NCBI GenBank assembly: GCA_030734395.1
Contig: JAUZTG010000016.1
Span: forward strand, 1,426,001 to 1,490,000
Source of the DNA: Sarocladium kiliense
Taxonomy: Eukaryota > Ascomycota > Sordariomycetes > Hypocreales > Sarocladiaceae
Reading direction: 5' to 3'
Length of the DNA stretch: 64,000 nt
Both the position numbers and the translations under genes were made by a program. A model generated the notes under the pieces. That model was not told where the DNA came from and did no database searches. It saw only the letters and a list, made by a program, of their open reading frames with translations. Of the stretch, positions 54,101 through 64,000 are shown piece by piece (positions within the stretch are counted from its first letter, which is position 1; each line of letters opens with the position of its first letter).

Positions 54101-54775
54101 CTCAAGTCCCCGATATCAAAGTCCCCAGCATCAGCTTCCTCAAGGCGATGAATTTCGTCATGAAGGGCATGGCCTGTATGTCGAGGCGGCCCCATGGTTG
54201 ACATGTCGGCGTTGGAAGGGATCTCTTCATAAGAGTCGCTGCCACTTCTTGTTGAGGACCCAGCTAGAGCTTCTGATGTCGACTGTCTTTCTGCGGTTCG
54301 TACCTCAACTGACACAGCTTCGGGTAATGAGCCAGATGTAACTGCATTTTCCGCTTAGCATTCTGAAAGTGAGGGATAGAGCTGAGGCTGTACCATTTGT
54401 ACGCTTGGTTCGGCTGTACCGTCGTCGATAGTCCATGGTAGCTTGTGAAACTTCAACGCCCGAGATCAAGATCCGGACGTTCTCGGCGCCATGTAGAGTG
54501 GCGAGGTCATCATATCTCATGAAGACTCTCTTCCATTCCTCCCTTTTCAAATTTTTGCGAAGATTCCACCGCTTCAGTCGCAACTCATATTGTGCTTTTC
54601 TGGCAATTATTCAGTTTAGAGATAAGAGTCGCGAAACCAGGGTATCGTAGAAGGTCACTTACGTAGCATGGAAGCCTCTCTTATTCATTTCTTCCATAGT
54701 GTAGCTTAAGGTGTGCTCATGGAGCATGGCCTCGACTGCCACTCTGTGGTGCTCCCATTGCTGGTGCGAAGGCAT
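51145..54775 (-). CDS. Clr5-domain ankyrin-repeat protein
   Basis: Five exons on the minus strand (54775-54663, 54599-54394, 54341-53856, 53801-53613, 53522-51145) join in frame to 1123 residues. The N-terminal ~60 residues are a Clr5 domain: QWEHHRVAVEAMLHEHTLSY, TMEEMNKRGFHAT, then YELRLKRWNLRKN after intron 1. A low-complexity acidic middle follows. From about residue 470 there are many ankyrin-type repeats; the clearest are NPLYIAIAKSNIPLASAIM, KSALLLAVETKSLALVRLTL, RTPLQTAAELGCYDIVCFLL and ATALQLAASSGNPNIAGELL, each followed by a GA-D/N turn. Clr5-ankyrin proteins are expanded in Pezizomycotina; the name comes from a fission-yeast silencing factor, but most are uncharacterised. A DNA- or chromatin-linked role is only an analogy. 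Confidence 0.87.
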
Positions 54776-55817
54776 GTTGATGAAGTGTGAAGTGAAAAGG
54801 CTCGGCTCGAAAAAGAGAAGATGTAACTCTGCTGTACGTGCAATCGCCGAAGACAGAAATCAGAGTAGAGGATAAGTTTGAGAGAAACCCGGCTCGCCTG
54901 GCCACCGCAAAAACCGCGGCTCTCTTCGAGCATATGCCTATGGCCAGATTTTACGCAACCTCACCAGCGGGTCAGGGACCTGTGCCTTTGACACGGACAA
55001 ACGTGCTTGTGGCATGATCAGACCCTGGTCTGTGACAAAATCTGGTTTGAGGGACCAGATTTTGTCAACGGCTGACATTGGGCAGCAAAATCACAACGCA
55101 GCCTCTCGCCGTCACATTGCATTAGCTGCAGGCAGATTTTGTCACAACCAAGACCACAGCCAGTAAACAGCCAGAAGAATGTGCAGATATGCATGAACAA
55201 GGCGGTGGGTGGCTGTGGCGCACCCCAGGCGGCTCGCAGCCTGGTTGCCTTCACTGTGACAATATTCGGAGCCTGACTTCAGAGGGTGGCGGTATCTTGG
55301 CCAGGACAAAGCAGATTCGGAACGAAGTATGGAAAACGAGACACTTTTCAAGGATGCCAAAATTCCGTTGCTTCTAAAGCGCTTCCAACGTAGATGCATT
55401 GGTGGCATGGCAGCTGAGGCAAAGGACTGAACAGCGTAAGCAGTAAGATGGAATTGGATGGTGTAGATGCTAGGATTAGTACAGAATAGAGTATACCTAG
55501 TAGCGCAATCACGGTATCGTTCCTAACCCAAGTAAACGTGGGCTGTCCGCAATCAGAGAAACGTGAAGACATAAGCGATCGTGGAATTGCGTCGTATCAA
55601 CTTATCAAGCTATCGTTCACAGACTGGCGTAAGCCTGGTTCTCGTCGTCTAAATATCATCCAAAAACGCCATGATCATGGAACCCCTTGCCGACCTTCAC
55701 GACCTCTGCGGTAATCGATCGGGCTTCCATCATCAAAGGCTATCACCCTCTTCCAACGCCAAAGTAAGCCACAGAATACCGCCATTTTCCGTTCATCACC
55801 CCTCTCCAATTGATCCA
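54776..55817. other. Intergenic region upstream of the Clr5-ankyrin gene
   Basis: 1.04 kb with no supported gene. An inverted repeat of CAAAATCTG(G) / (C)CAGATTTTG units occurs near 55037-55068, and CAGATTTTG recurs at about 55133. The downstream end is the 3' flank of the cytochrome b561 gene. Confidence 0.45.
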
Positions 55818-58413
55818 TTAGTCAAACATGTCGCTACCCACAGGCCTGGCAGCGGAGCTTCCTCGCCTCCTCTCCAGTCTCCTCCTCCGTCTGTTATCCG
55901 CGGCCGACGCAGCAGGCTTGTCCGGTCCACTTGGTGAAGCGCTTACGCCACTCCAGGTCCCATGGCTTTCCGGACTAGCGAAGCTCCCTAGACTGGTCGC
56001 TGTCTGTCCAGCCGCAGGTGTCGCGCCGGACGGACCCGGCCCCGATTGGGCTCCGGAGTAGTACGCCGAGTCTTTAGCCCGACGACCCTTCGCGAAAGCA
56101 GGGTTGGGTGGTGACAACGGCGCGAGTTTGTCCTCTGCCTCCACTCTTCTCTCTGCCCTCCGCTGTGTGCTGTTATCACGGCGATACCGGTTGCGTCCGG
56201 CGCTTGGAGACTCCATGCCTGATAGGCTGGTGTCGGAATCTGCGCGTGCTCGGGACCCAGCTGCTGCTCTGGCCTCCTCCTCGGTCAGTCGACGAAGCGT
56301 GACATTCCTATCTCTGTCATCGTGCATCTTCAACTTGACACTGACTGGTTGGCTTGACGGCGAAGCGTATCGATCCCTGTCACTACCATAAGATCGCACT
56401 TCATCGGCCGCAAGTCCAGCTGCACGTGCAGCTGCTGCTGCAGTGGCTGCTTCGCCCGCACGGCGTCTTCTCTCGGATGGCCGCCTTTGTGGACGTCCGT
56501 CTGACGACTGATACGAGTCTTCTGCGCCAGAATAAAGAACGCCATGAGGGTCTTGCGGCATGGATGGCATGGTGGCCGGGGGAATGTCGTGCCTTGATCT
56601 TGACCGCGAATGTGAGCCTGACATAGGGACAGGTACCGGCACTGGTCCACCGGCCGGCACAGCTCCAGCATGCATCGGCGGCGGCGGTGCACCATATCCA
56701 CCGTGTGGCCGCGGCTCAATCGAAGACTCAGTAATCTCTGAATCCAAGCCCGTTGGGCGGCGACCAGCCATGCGTTGTGACTGTCTCCTAGTAGGCGATG
56801 GGTATCCATCTCCCGTATATCGAGACACTGTCGATCCTCCTCGCATTTCTTCTTCTTGTCTCAGCCTCTCATCCTGCTTCTTACTTCGTCGACCGGCCAG
56901 TTTCTTCCCCAGCCAACCCATGCCGAGTCCGGCAAGAATGCCTTTGGCCATGCCACCTCCTCTTCCAGATTCTGGTTCTCTCCTTGAAGGGCTCACATAG
57001 GACGAGTACTCAGTATCCTCCTCGAAGCTTCGCCGAGTTGGGTGGCGTGCGTATCCTGGCCTTGTTGGGGTCACCGGTCTTCCTAGTCGTGAATCAGCAG
57101 CGCTGCGTGCGCCTGCCATAGCAGCAACGCCTCCAGCCGGAGGAAGAAGCGATGATTCGGCGTCATCTCTCCGATATCGTGTTGGCGCCTCACTACTCCA
57201 TTCACTGGAGAGCTCAGTCTCCCGACCAACTCTGTAACGTCGTGGTGTCTCCGTTGATACGGCAGAGTATTCGTCGTCCCTATTCTTTCCCCTGCTCATC
57301 AGCTTCGAAGCAAGGGCACCGGCACCAACCGTGGCAGCGGCTCCACCCAGGAACTTCATGAAGCCCCCACCGCTCTTACGAGGAGCCGACACCTCGGTAT
57401 ACTTCTCATCTTCGTAGTAGCCGCTTGATCCTCTTCTTGATGGAATGACCTCAGGACCGCGGCTGCGACTGCCAGATCTGTAGCTACTTCGGTCAAAGTC
57501 GGCCTCCTTGTTTTTATTGCGACGCCTAAGGAGCGCCCAAATGCCGGTTCCTGCTGCGAGAGGGCCAAGCCATTTCCATTTGCTGCTGCTGTCATGCGGC
57601 TTCGTTTCGGAAAGGTACTCTGACTCGGTAACTCGATAATTTCCTCCATCGTGTCGAGCATCTCCAGAATAGACCTCACGACGACTCGGGGATCGAAAGT
57701 CAAGAATGAAGTAGAGGAGGAACAGGAATGCCATCCACACGGCATACAGGACGAATAGATATTTGGGCGAGCCGTACAATGTCAGTCCAAGAGGAATCTG
57801 CACAATGCCTAGCAGCGCAATCGCTCGCCCGGACCATTGATGAATAGTCACCCGCAGTGATCTCAACTTCTTAATGTTCTTGACCAGACGTCCTCCAATC
57901 AGCTGCAGGATGAACAGCACGAAGATCGCCAAACCAATGCCATGGTGAGGATTCGTCAGACTGCGCTTCTGACCTACAGCGAAGTTTCCCAGGATGAAGA
58001 CGACAAGCAGAAGTAAGCCTGAGAAGATGTGGATCTGGGCATGGAACTTGACGGCGTAGCCTGGTCGGCCGGTATAGAAGCGCGCTGTGAAGACGGAGAA
58101 TGGTACAAGGAGGAGGAAGACAAGCGCGCCGATGATAGCGTGCGCAAGGATGATGTTTCGGTACTGGCCGAAGGTCGAGAATCGATTCGCCATGCCTATC
58201 GTACATTCAAACAGGGTCAGCACATTCCTCACATTCCAAGAACCGGGGACTTAGCGCACCATTGTATCGCATGGTCTCAAAGTTAGGTCCCACCAAGTTC
58301 GGGAGCAGGAATGTGTTCTTGGAAAAGTCCCAAGTGCCATCACCGACAGTCATGGTGTCGGAGCTGTATGTGGCACCGCCGGCTGACGACCTGTCGTCTG
58401 GTGTCGGCGCCAT
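55818..58413 (-). CDS. Cytochrome b561-domain membrane protein with long disordered tail
   Basis: Two exons on the minus strand, 58413-58260 and 58195-55818 (64-nt intron, GCTGAC branch), encode 843 residues. The first ~51 residues are polar. Residues ~52-240 hold five to six helices of a eukaryotic b561/FRRS1-type core: NIILAHAIIGALVFLLLVPF, AVKFHAQIHIFSGLLLLVVF, NPHHGIGLAIFVLFILQLIG, VTIHQWSGRAIALLGIVQIP and LFVLYAVWMAFLFLLYFILD. The spaced His residues (about LAHA, FHAQIH, PHHG, IHQW) are candidate haem ligands. The remaining ~600 residues are Arg/Ser/Gly/Glu-rich and disordered, with short hydrophobic GAAATVGAGALASKLM-like and GILAGLGMGWLGKKL-like segments. The b561 fold moves electrons across membranes. 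The large cytosolic tail is unusual for a small redox protein and suggests scaffolding. Confidence 0.85.
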
Positions 58414-59091
58414 GACGGCGACGACGGGTGAGAGTGCGGTGTCTCAACCCAGGCTTGAAGTTGGAATGTGATGCTGTCCTTGAGGGGATCGTCTTTGTGC
58501 TTCGCTTCGACCCCGGGAATAAAGCGTTGGAATGTTGTCTGTCGCGAAAGTGTGAAGTCGCAAGATGGTGACCTTTGCCAGACTGATCGAGGATATAAGA
58601 GGCGGTGTACACAGTGGCGGGACGTTTCGTTGACGCAGTGTTGATTGTTGTATATAGTTCACGGTGATGTAGAGCTCTGACCGTCAGATGTTGAGAAGTA
58701 TCGACTCCTGTCTTGAGCCAAGATTTTAACAATGGAAGACAATGCAGTTGGACTAGTAATAGAGGCAACCCAGGTATGGGCACACATGTCTCGCCCGATT
58801 CACTTTGTTTGAAGCGTGGTGGGTGCAGCTGGTTGCGGGGTGACGAGCAGGATCCCTGTCGCTGATGTGCTGGCCACGACCCACTTTTAACTGTGGCGGC
58901 GGTAGTGTGGCTGCGGGTATGTGGCTGAGCGAAAGCAGCAACTCATCAGGTCGCATCGCGAAATAAAAGTGTTCTCGGGAATTGGTTCATTAAAATCATC
59001 TGATCTAGAATTTTGGTCATTGTTCATAGAGAACTCTCAGTGTTTCTCGCACTCGTGCAAATTCCCTATTAGGTACCGGTCCCCAGCCTTT
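58414..59091. other. Promoter of the b561 gene and intergenic region
   Basis: 678 bp; no gene seen. Sequence next to 59092 is AT-rich and suits the 3' end of the regulator gene. Confidence 0.45.
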
Positions 59092-61215
59092 CTACCCGAG
59101 AAGCTCTGGTAAGCATGACAGCCCCTGTAATGACTGGATATCACCAATGATCGTATCATCCGCCGCAATACTGTTCACCATTTCCTCCTGGCTGAATCCG
59201 TACCAATAAGTCGGACTTTGTTGCTGCTGCTTCTTGCCGCGGTAGATCTCTTGTGCAACACCCTGCACTTGACCCTTCGCCGTGCCTGCAGCTCCCCACA
59301 CCGCCGACAGCTCAGCAAGCGCTCCAATGTTCAACCTGATTAGTCCACGAAGATCATCATCGACACCCTGACTCAAAGTTTGCTGATAAGGTGTTGGAAG
59401 GAGGAGTGCATTAGATGAGTGGCCGGTCGATGGGAGATAGAAGTGTTGGGCCCAGCGCGATAGGTGGACGATGGACGAGAGGGTGATGACACAGGTAAAG
59501 AAGTGAGTATGTGTCAGGAGCGGCGTGCGATGAGTGATGAGCTTGCTGATCTCGTTCGCTGCGATCAGGGTATGGTGTGTGTGAATGTTGTACGCCTCTT
59601 CGCCAGACGGCACTGGACGGTACGGCGCACATGATGTTACAGTCCGGGCTGGTGAGGAGTCCAGCTGCGAGTGCTGCTGGTGAAGCAGCAAAGACGTGGC
59701 GTTAAGCATCATGAATGCTTGGAACATCATCTCGTCCGGACGGCCATCAGCACCGAGGGCATCCTTTTTGGACCTCGGTAGGTGTAGTCTCCAATTCGTC
59801 AAATCAGTCTCAATGCGATTCAGGTTCTCGTCGTTAGGACCTTGAATGGGTGATAGCCGCATAAATCGACCCAGATTGCGCCCGCAGAGGATCCGGTACG
59901 CAAAGGATGAATATTCGACGTCGGGTCCAGCAAATTCTCGATCCTCTAGGTCCTCGAGTGTCTTTGGTGGCGGAATGACCTATAGCATGTCAGCCTGAGC
60001 TCGTAGCGATTTGGGCAACGTAGCAACTTACGCCTGATCGATATTGCAGTTCCTCGCATGGCAATGCAACATCTGTCGGTATGTCGTAGAGGTAGAAATT
60101 GGTCACCTGATGCACGCCGGCAATCATACCATCGATGATGAACAAATCCCACCAAGTCCTTCGCCAGCTTTCCTCTAGGACTGGAAGCCCTCTGCCGTAC
60201 GTTGTAGCAAAGCCCCGAGTATTCAAGTGAATCTCTAAGGCCAGTTGCTCGGCCCGGCCGAGGAGCTCTCTAGCCTGGTCCTGCCGACAATTCCCATCTA
60301 AGGCCACAATGAGAATCATCAACGCCTGAACCAGGAAGCCGTCCCTCACTGGGGGATGGTCAACAAACTTCAGAGCCTCGTCAAGAAGGCTTGCCTTGGT
60401 TTGTGCGTCAACCTTGTCAAGATACAATGACCCTGCCCATCGCATCGCTGCGAGCAGTGGTTCCATTGGCGTATCCTTGATCAGAGGCAGTAGAAAGTTC
60501 TTTGGCAAGACAAATGGATGTGCTGCATGAAAGAAGTGATAGAAGGCGTCAAAACACCGCTCGGACAACGGGACCTCGGTCGTCGTCTGGCGCAAGCTCC
60601 CAACTTGCTGTCCTGTGGTCGGCTCCGGGGCTCTGTACAGCTGAACGTCGTTGAGCTGTGGGTTGTCTGCGAGGTTGTTCACCGATGTAGCGACGAAGCC
60701 GCCGACCATCGGACAGCCGACAGCAGTGCCGCCATCCTGCTCTGGGGGGGACGTTGCTTGACGCTTATTTGGATTTGAAGCCGTGCCTTTCCGGGGCCCC
60801 TTGTAGCCACGGCGTGAGGCAACGTAGAGGCATTGCGACTCAGAAGCGACGCAGCGCGAGCACGGATTCTGGCCGTCGCACTTGAGATGCTTCGAGCGCT
60901 GGTAAATTAGAGTCAGCAAGCTGGACAGAAGAGTACAAAGGACTGGATGCGCGCGCATGCGCCGACTGTCACGCTCTTTGGGTAGAGCTGAGTCGCGCGC
61001 CGCCGCACAGGTGCCGGACTTACGCAACCAAGACATGCAGCGGGCACGGCGGATTGCTCCCGGGGCGGCTGAGCGCGGGATGACTCGCCGCCAGCATATG
61101 GGCCGCTACTGATGGAAGTGTCGGGCGATGCGCCGCTGTTGTCCGTGTGACTGGAAGATGTTGCGCTGGGAGATGGACCTGTTGAGGCCTGAAAGCCGTA
61201 TGGCGACGAGGACAT
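59092..61215 (-). CDS. Zn2Cys6 transcription factor with fungal_trans domain
   Basis: Three exons on the minus strand, 61215-61024, 60898-60032 and 59979-59092, encode 648 residues. The zinc cluster is interrupted by the 125-nt intron 1: AACLGC (Cys61, 64) / RSKHLKCDGQNPCSRC (Cys71, 77, 80) and SQC (Cys87). RRGYKGPRKG follows directly, a basic linker seen in one clade of these factors. The fungal-specific domain includes CFDAFYHFFHAAHPFVLPKN, LLAAMRWAGSLYLDK, ALMILIVALDGNCRQ and ESWRRTWWDLFIIDGMIAGV. The C-terminal part is helical with a Gln run (KKQQQQ). The ATG at 61215 gives a Ser/Pro-rich 60-residue N-terminus. No local target gene is obvious; the neighbour across a 1.75-kb gap encodes a HeLo protein. 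Confidence 0.88.
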
Positions 61216-62965
61216 GGTAGGTGGCGACGCTGTGGACGGGTGTCGCGGGTGTCGATTGCTCAGGGTCGGAGGTGGAGGAGTGAGTGCTTCACGAAAGGCT
61301 GGCGACCAGACCAAGGATACCTATAGGAAACGGCCTGGCATGGGTTTGCTGGAGGCAACGTGGAAATCTGGCCGTGGTCGCAAATGGAAAGGTCAAGGTC
61401 GAACCGACAACTCTAGGCGCTGAGGTACCTCAGCACAGTGCCGAGGCGGGCGGGCAGGGAGGTCTTCTAGTACGCCGGAGAGGGGATAGAGGAGGGCATT
61501 GGCGGGGTTGAGCGGGACAAGAAAAGTAGAGATTATGGGCCTCAACTCAGGTGGCCATCACACCTCGAGGCAGGTTGAGTAAGTAATATGTGCCCCTTCA
61601 AATACCTCGTCCGATCGTCTGTCACTTCGTTCATGACCGGGGCTTTCCTAGGAATGGGAAGCTGAAGGCAGCCCTGCCTAAGGCCTCTGCTGCTACGGCG
61701 GTCCTAGTGCTGGTAGGTAAGCTTGCAATGCTGTGGCGTGGCGTGGCGTGGCGTTGACCAGAACCGGGCCACTCTATCAATTTGCTCCATCGTTGAGGCT
61801 GCAATGTCAGACCAGCACGCGCTACGAGGATGTCTTCACGGGACACAAACGGCCTAGCAGCCTGGTGTGGTAGAGCGGGGGCCGCTGCTGTGAGACCCTG
61901 AATTTCAAGCCGGGCGACCTGACCCTCAGGTATTTACATTCCTTCCCTGATACTGCACTATACTGTAATGTCGCCGCATCCATCCTCCGTCCGTCCGCTC
62001 GCCTCTTTCCTTTCTTTCCGCTGAATAAGACAAGGGAAACGGCACATCCGAGCCGCGGGGTAGGTGCAATAGAACCTTGCCTACACTACATCCAGCGAAC
62101 ATGATGACCTTGGAGTATGGGAGCGGTAGTGAAACAAGAAACAGGCAGGGTAGGCTTGTGATGCGCAAGCCATTGGCAATTGGAACAACAAATGTCCCAG
62201 CTGCAGGCCGCTGGATCACGCACGCACGCATAATGCGTCAATGCACCTACCATCCAGACATGATGAGCAACCCATGCTGACCCCACTGCTTCTGCAGATG
62301 CGCACCACGCTTACCCACCTACCGCCAAACAACCTTGCAATCAAACAGCACGACATGATGGACTAAGGTAGCCCTCAACAGGCACCACCGCTCTTTCCTT
62401 ACGTGGACAACAGAACACTGGATCCATGCTGACCACTGTGCGACCTTGACTGACTGTAACACATGCAGGTGTTCCTCTTGCATGCTCGGAATCCCTATCC
62501 CCCAAGTCATCTCTTTCGATGATCCATCTGCGGCCTACGAGACGAGCCAGGCGCTCTGCGAGGGGGGAAATAAAGCCATGCACCCGACCAATGGCAGTGA
62601 AATTGCGATTTGCGTGGGCCGAACGTCGTAAAAGGCCATAAGATGAGGCGCCTGGCTTAGGTAAATACCCCGTGATCATAAGTCGTGCCTGACCAAGGGT
62701 TTTTTTTTGGTTAGTACTAGGTTCTACAGAAGACATCTCCTGGGAAGACAAGTGCCCATCAGACATGCCAATCGGGTGACCGGACAGATGTCGAGCATGC
62801 CCTAGCCAGTTCGCGGCTCAACCGCAAGGAAATGACCACAACCCCGCGCTGCCCAATGAGTGCCTCCGGACAGGTCCGAACGTCGCGCTGACTACGGATT
62901 ACGTCCTTTTGTGATCATTTGAAATTGTCTCTGTCAAAGTCGTGATACTATTTTGATGAAAGATT
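61216..62965. other. 1.75-kb divergent intergenic region
   Basis: No gene supported. It contains a 16-bp perfect palindrome at 61419-61434, a GTGGC tandem run at about 61735-61755 and short open frames without a domain. It is the shared upstream region of the regulator and the HeLo gene. Confidence 0.45.
61735..61755 (+). repeat. GTGGC tandem run
   Basis: About four consecutive copies of a 5-bp unit (GTGGC, written as TGGCG in another register). A simple repeat with no visible function. Confidence 0.5.
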
Positions 62966-64000
62966 ATGGACCCGGTGTCCCTTGCTGGCCTGGCCATTGG
63001 GGTCGCGTCTGTTGGGATTCAGGTGTACAGCGGGTGTGTACAAGGTATGTTGCTGTGCTTTCGCTACATGTTTGGGTCTGACCTGCTTTGAAGGTATACA
63101 GTTACTCGTTACTGCTCTGGATTATGAGAAAGATGCCAAGTACTTGAACCTACGACTTCGATTCGAGCAGCAGCGACTCTTTGCTTGGAGCGAAAGTTCT
63201 GGGCTTCTGGATGTCCAGGGCAAGGATCATGATCGGATTCTCAATTCCAATGCCTTTGGTCTTCATCGTCAGACAGTCCTTGACCTTTTAATGCAGATTG
63301 AGTGTCTTTTCAAAGAATTCACCAAGCACCAGCAACTTCACAAAAATTTGAAAGCTGTGAGAGATGAAGATGGTGCCATTGAGGATCCAGAACGGGACGC
63401 GAAGCAGGCCAATTTTCCCATGTCACGAAGACACATAGACTTCATCCGGAAGTCAATGGCAAGCCTCAAAGAGAGGTCTAAGGAGGGGTTATTACGGATG
63501 AAATGGGTTTCTTTCGACAAGGCAGGCTTCGAGCAGCTCCTAATACGCTTCACCGCGCTGAACGATAAGATGACTGGTATGTTGGACCATCGGATGCAAG
63601 TCGAGGTCCACAACACTGTCCAAGACACGAATCGCGGAGTCCTCCTTCTTCACCACAAGATTGATGATCTAAGTCAGCTGGTCCATGCGCTCAACTCGCA
63701 GCTCCAAGCCGGAACCTCAGACTCACAGACTCATATGTCCATGAAGGACAAAGAGGCAAATGCAGCGATCCTTCAGCAACTTTCCAGACTGGCCAAATTC
63801 AAAGCTTTCCATGCGAACATCGACCCCGTCACTGGGTTGCCTCTCGTTATCGATGAAGCCCAAGCAAGGGTTTTAGACATTCCCATGCCAAAGAGTGACC
63901 GAAACCTTGCACTGCCAGGACGACTCGTTCAGCTCGTGGAAGCCGACGAAGATGACGATGTTTCACGCTGTGAAGCGTATTTGAATATTGCCAAAGGGAG
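62966..64000 (+). CDS. HeLo-domain protein, N-terminal part (partial at 3' end)
   Basis: Two exons are visible, 62966-63044 and 63094 onward (49-nt intron, GTATGT donor); the frame is open to the window edge, giving at least 328 residues. MDPVSLAGLAIGVASVGIQV begins with the hydrophobic helix typical of HeLo (prion-inhibition and propagation) domains, followed by CVQGIQLLVTALDYEKDAKY, NLRLRFEQQRLFAWSE and a helical bundle to about residue 215. In HET-S-type proteins this region inserts into membranes and kills the cell when triggered. After a linker, PVTGLPLVIDEAQ and SDRNLALPGRLVQLVEADED suggest the approach to a further domain, possibly a kinase-like one as in other fungal HeLo fusions, but it is cut off. 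A role in programmed cell death or non-self recognition is inferred from the family. Confidence 0.85.

Noticed and set aside
61419..61434. 16-bp perfect palindrome GCTGAGGTACCTCAGC as a regulator site
   Set aside because: About one such palindrome is expected by chance in 64 kb, and it is not repeated elsewhere in the window.

Overview
The window comes from a filamentous ascomycete, a pezizomycotine fungus and probably a Dothideomycete-like one. Evidence for this is the short 49-125 nt GT-AG introns with CTGAC/CTAAC-type branch sites, a TrpC-type fused tryptophan enzyme, three Zn2Cys6 regulators, group I G-alpha, HeLo and Clr5-ankyrin proteins, and two fungal rhodopsin-like seven-helix proteins. 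I resolved 26 protein genes (two running off the window edges) plus one nonsense-bearing transporter gene and two gene relics. For nearly every spliced gene the reading frame closes exactly across the introns given.

Layout. 1-3.9 kb: C-terminal end of trpC, a BRCT protein and the ER SNARE Use1. 4.3-12.3 kb: an accessory block made of two divergent pairs, flavin monooxygenase / Zn2Cys6 regulator and M19 dipeptidase / Dal5-type transporter. The transporter is interrupted by one in-frame TAG. 13.1-20.5 kb: housekeeping genes CWC21, CDC123, a DUF3716 protein and the Gi-type G-alpha subunit. 20.5-26.2 kb: a gene-poor stretch holding only a decayed phosphotransferase relic. 26.2-34.9 kb: Smr-domain protein with a C-terminal CaaX box, secreted GH43 arabinofuranosidase, DUF7702 membrane protein, rhodopsin-like protein and mitochondrial HTD2 dehydratase. 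35.2-46.9 kb: a second accessory block with D-amino-acid oxidase, a divergent Zn2Cys6 regulator, an Mtr-like amino-acid permease, another rhodopsin-like protein and a secreted berberine-bridge-type oxidase. 47.2-64 kb: GPI13, a Clr5-ankyrin protein, a cytochrome b561 protein with a very long disordered tail, a third Zn2Cys6 regulator, and the start of a HeLo-domain protein cut by the window end.

Most interesting result. The exact inverted repeat GTCGG-N6-CCGAC occurs three times by eye, all between 6.2 and 10.4 kb. One copy lies in each divergent promoter of the first accessory block and one in the 5' end of its regulator gene; an N7 variant is also present. This is the site type used by Zn2Cys6 factors of the Ppr1/UaY kind (TCGG-N6-CCGA), so the four genes look like one small regulon controlled by the local regulator, with its transporter broken by a stop codon in this strain. 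A second block (oxidase, regulator, permease) has the logic of a D-amino-acid uptake and deamination cluster. A 78-bp ungapped relic of a rhodopsin-like gene is hidden between HTD2 and the D-amino-acid oxidase gene.
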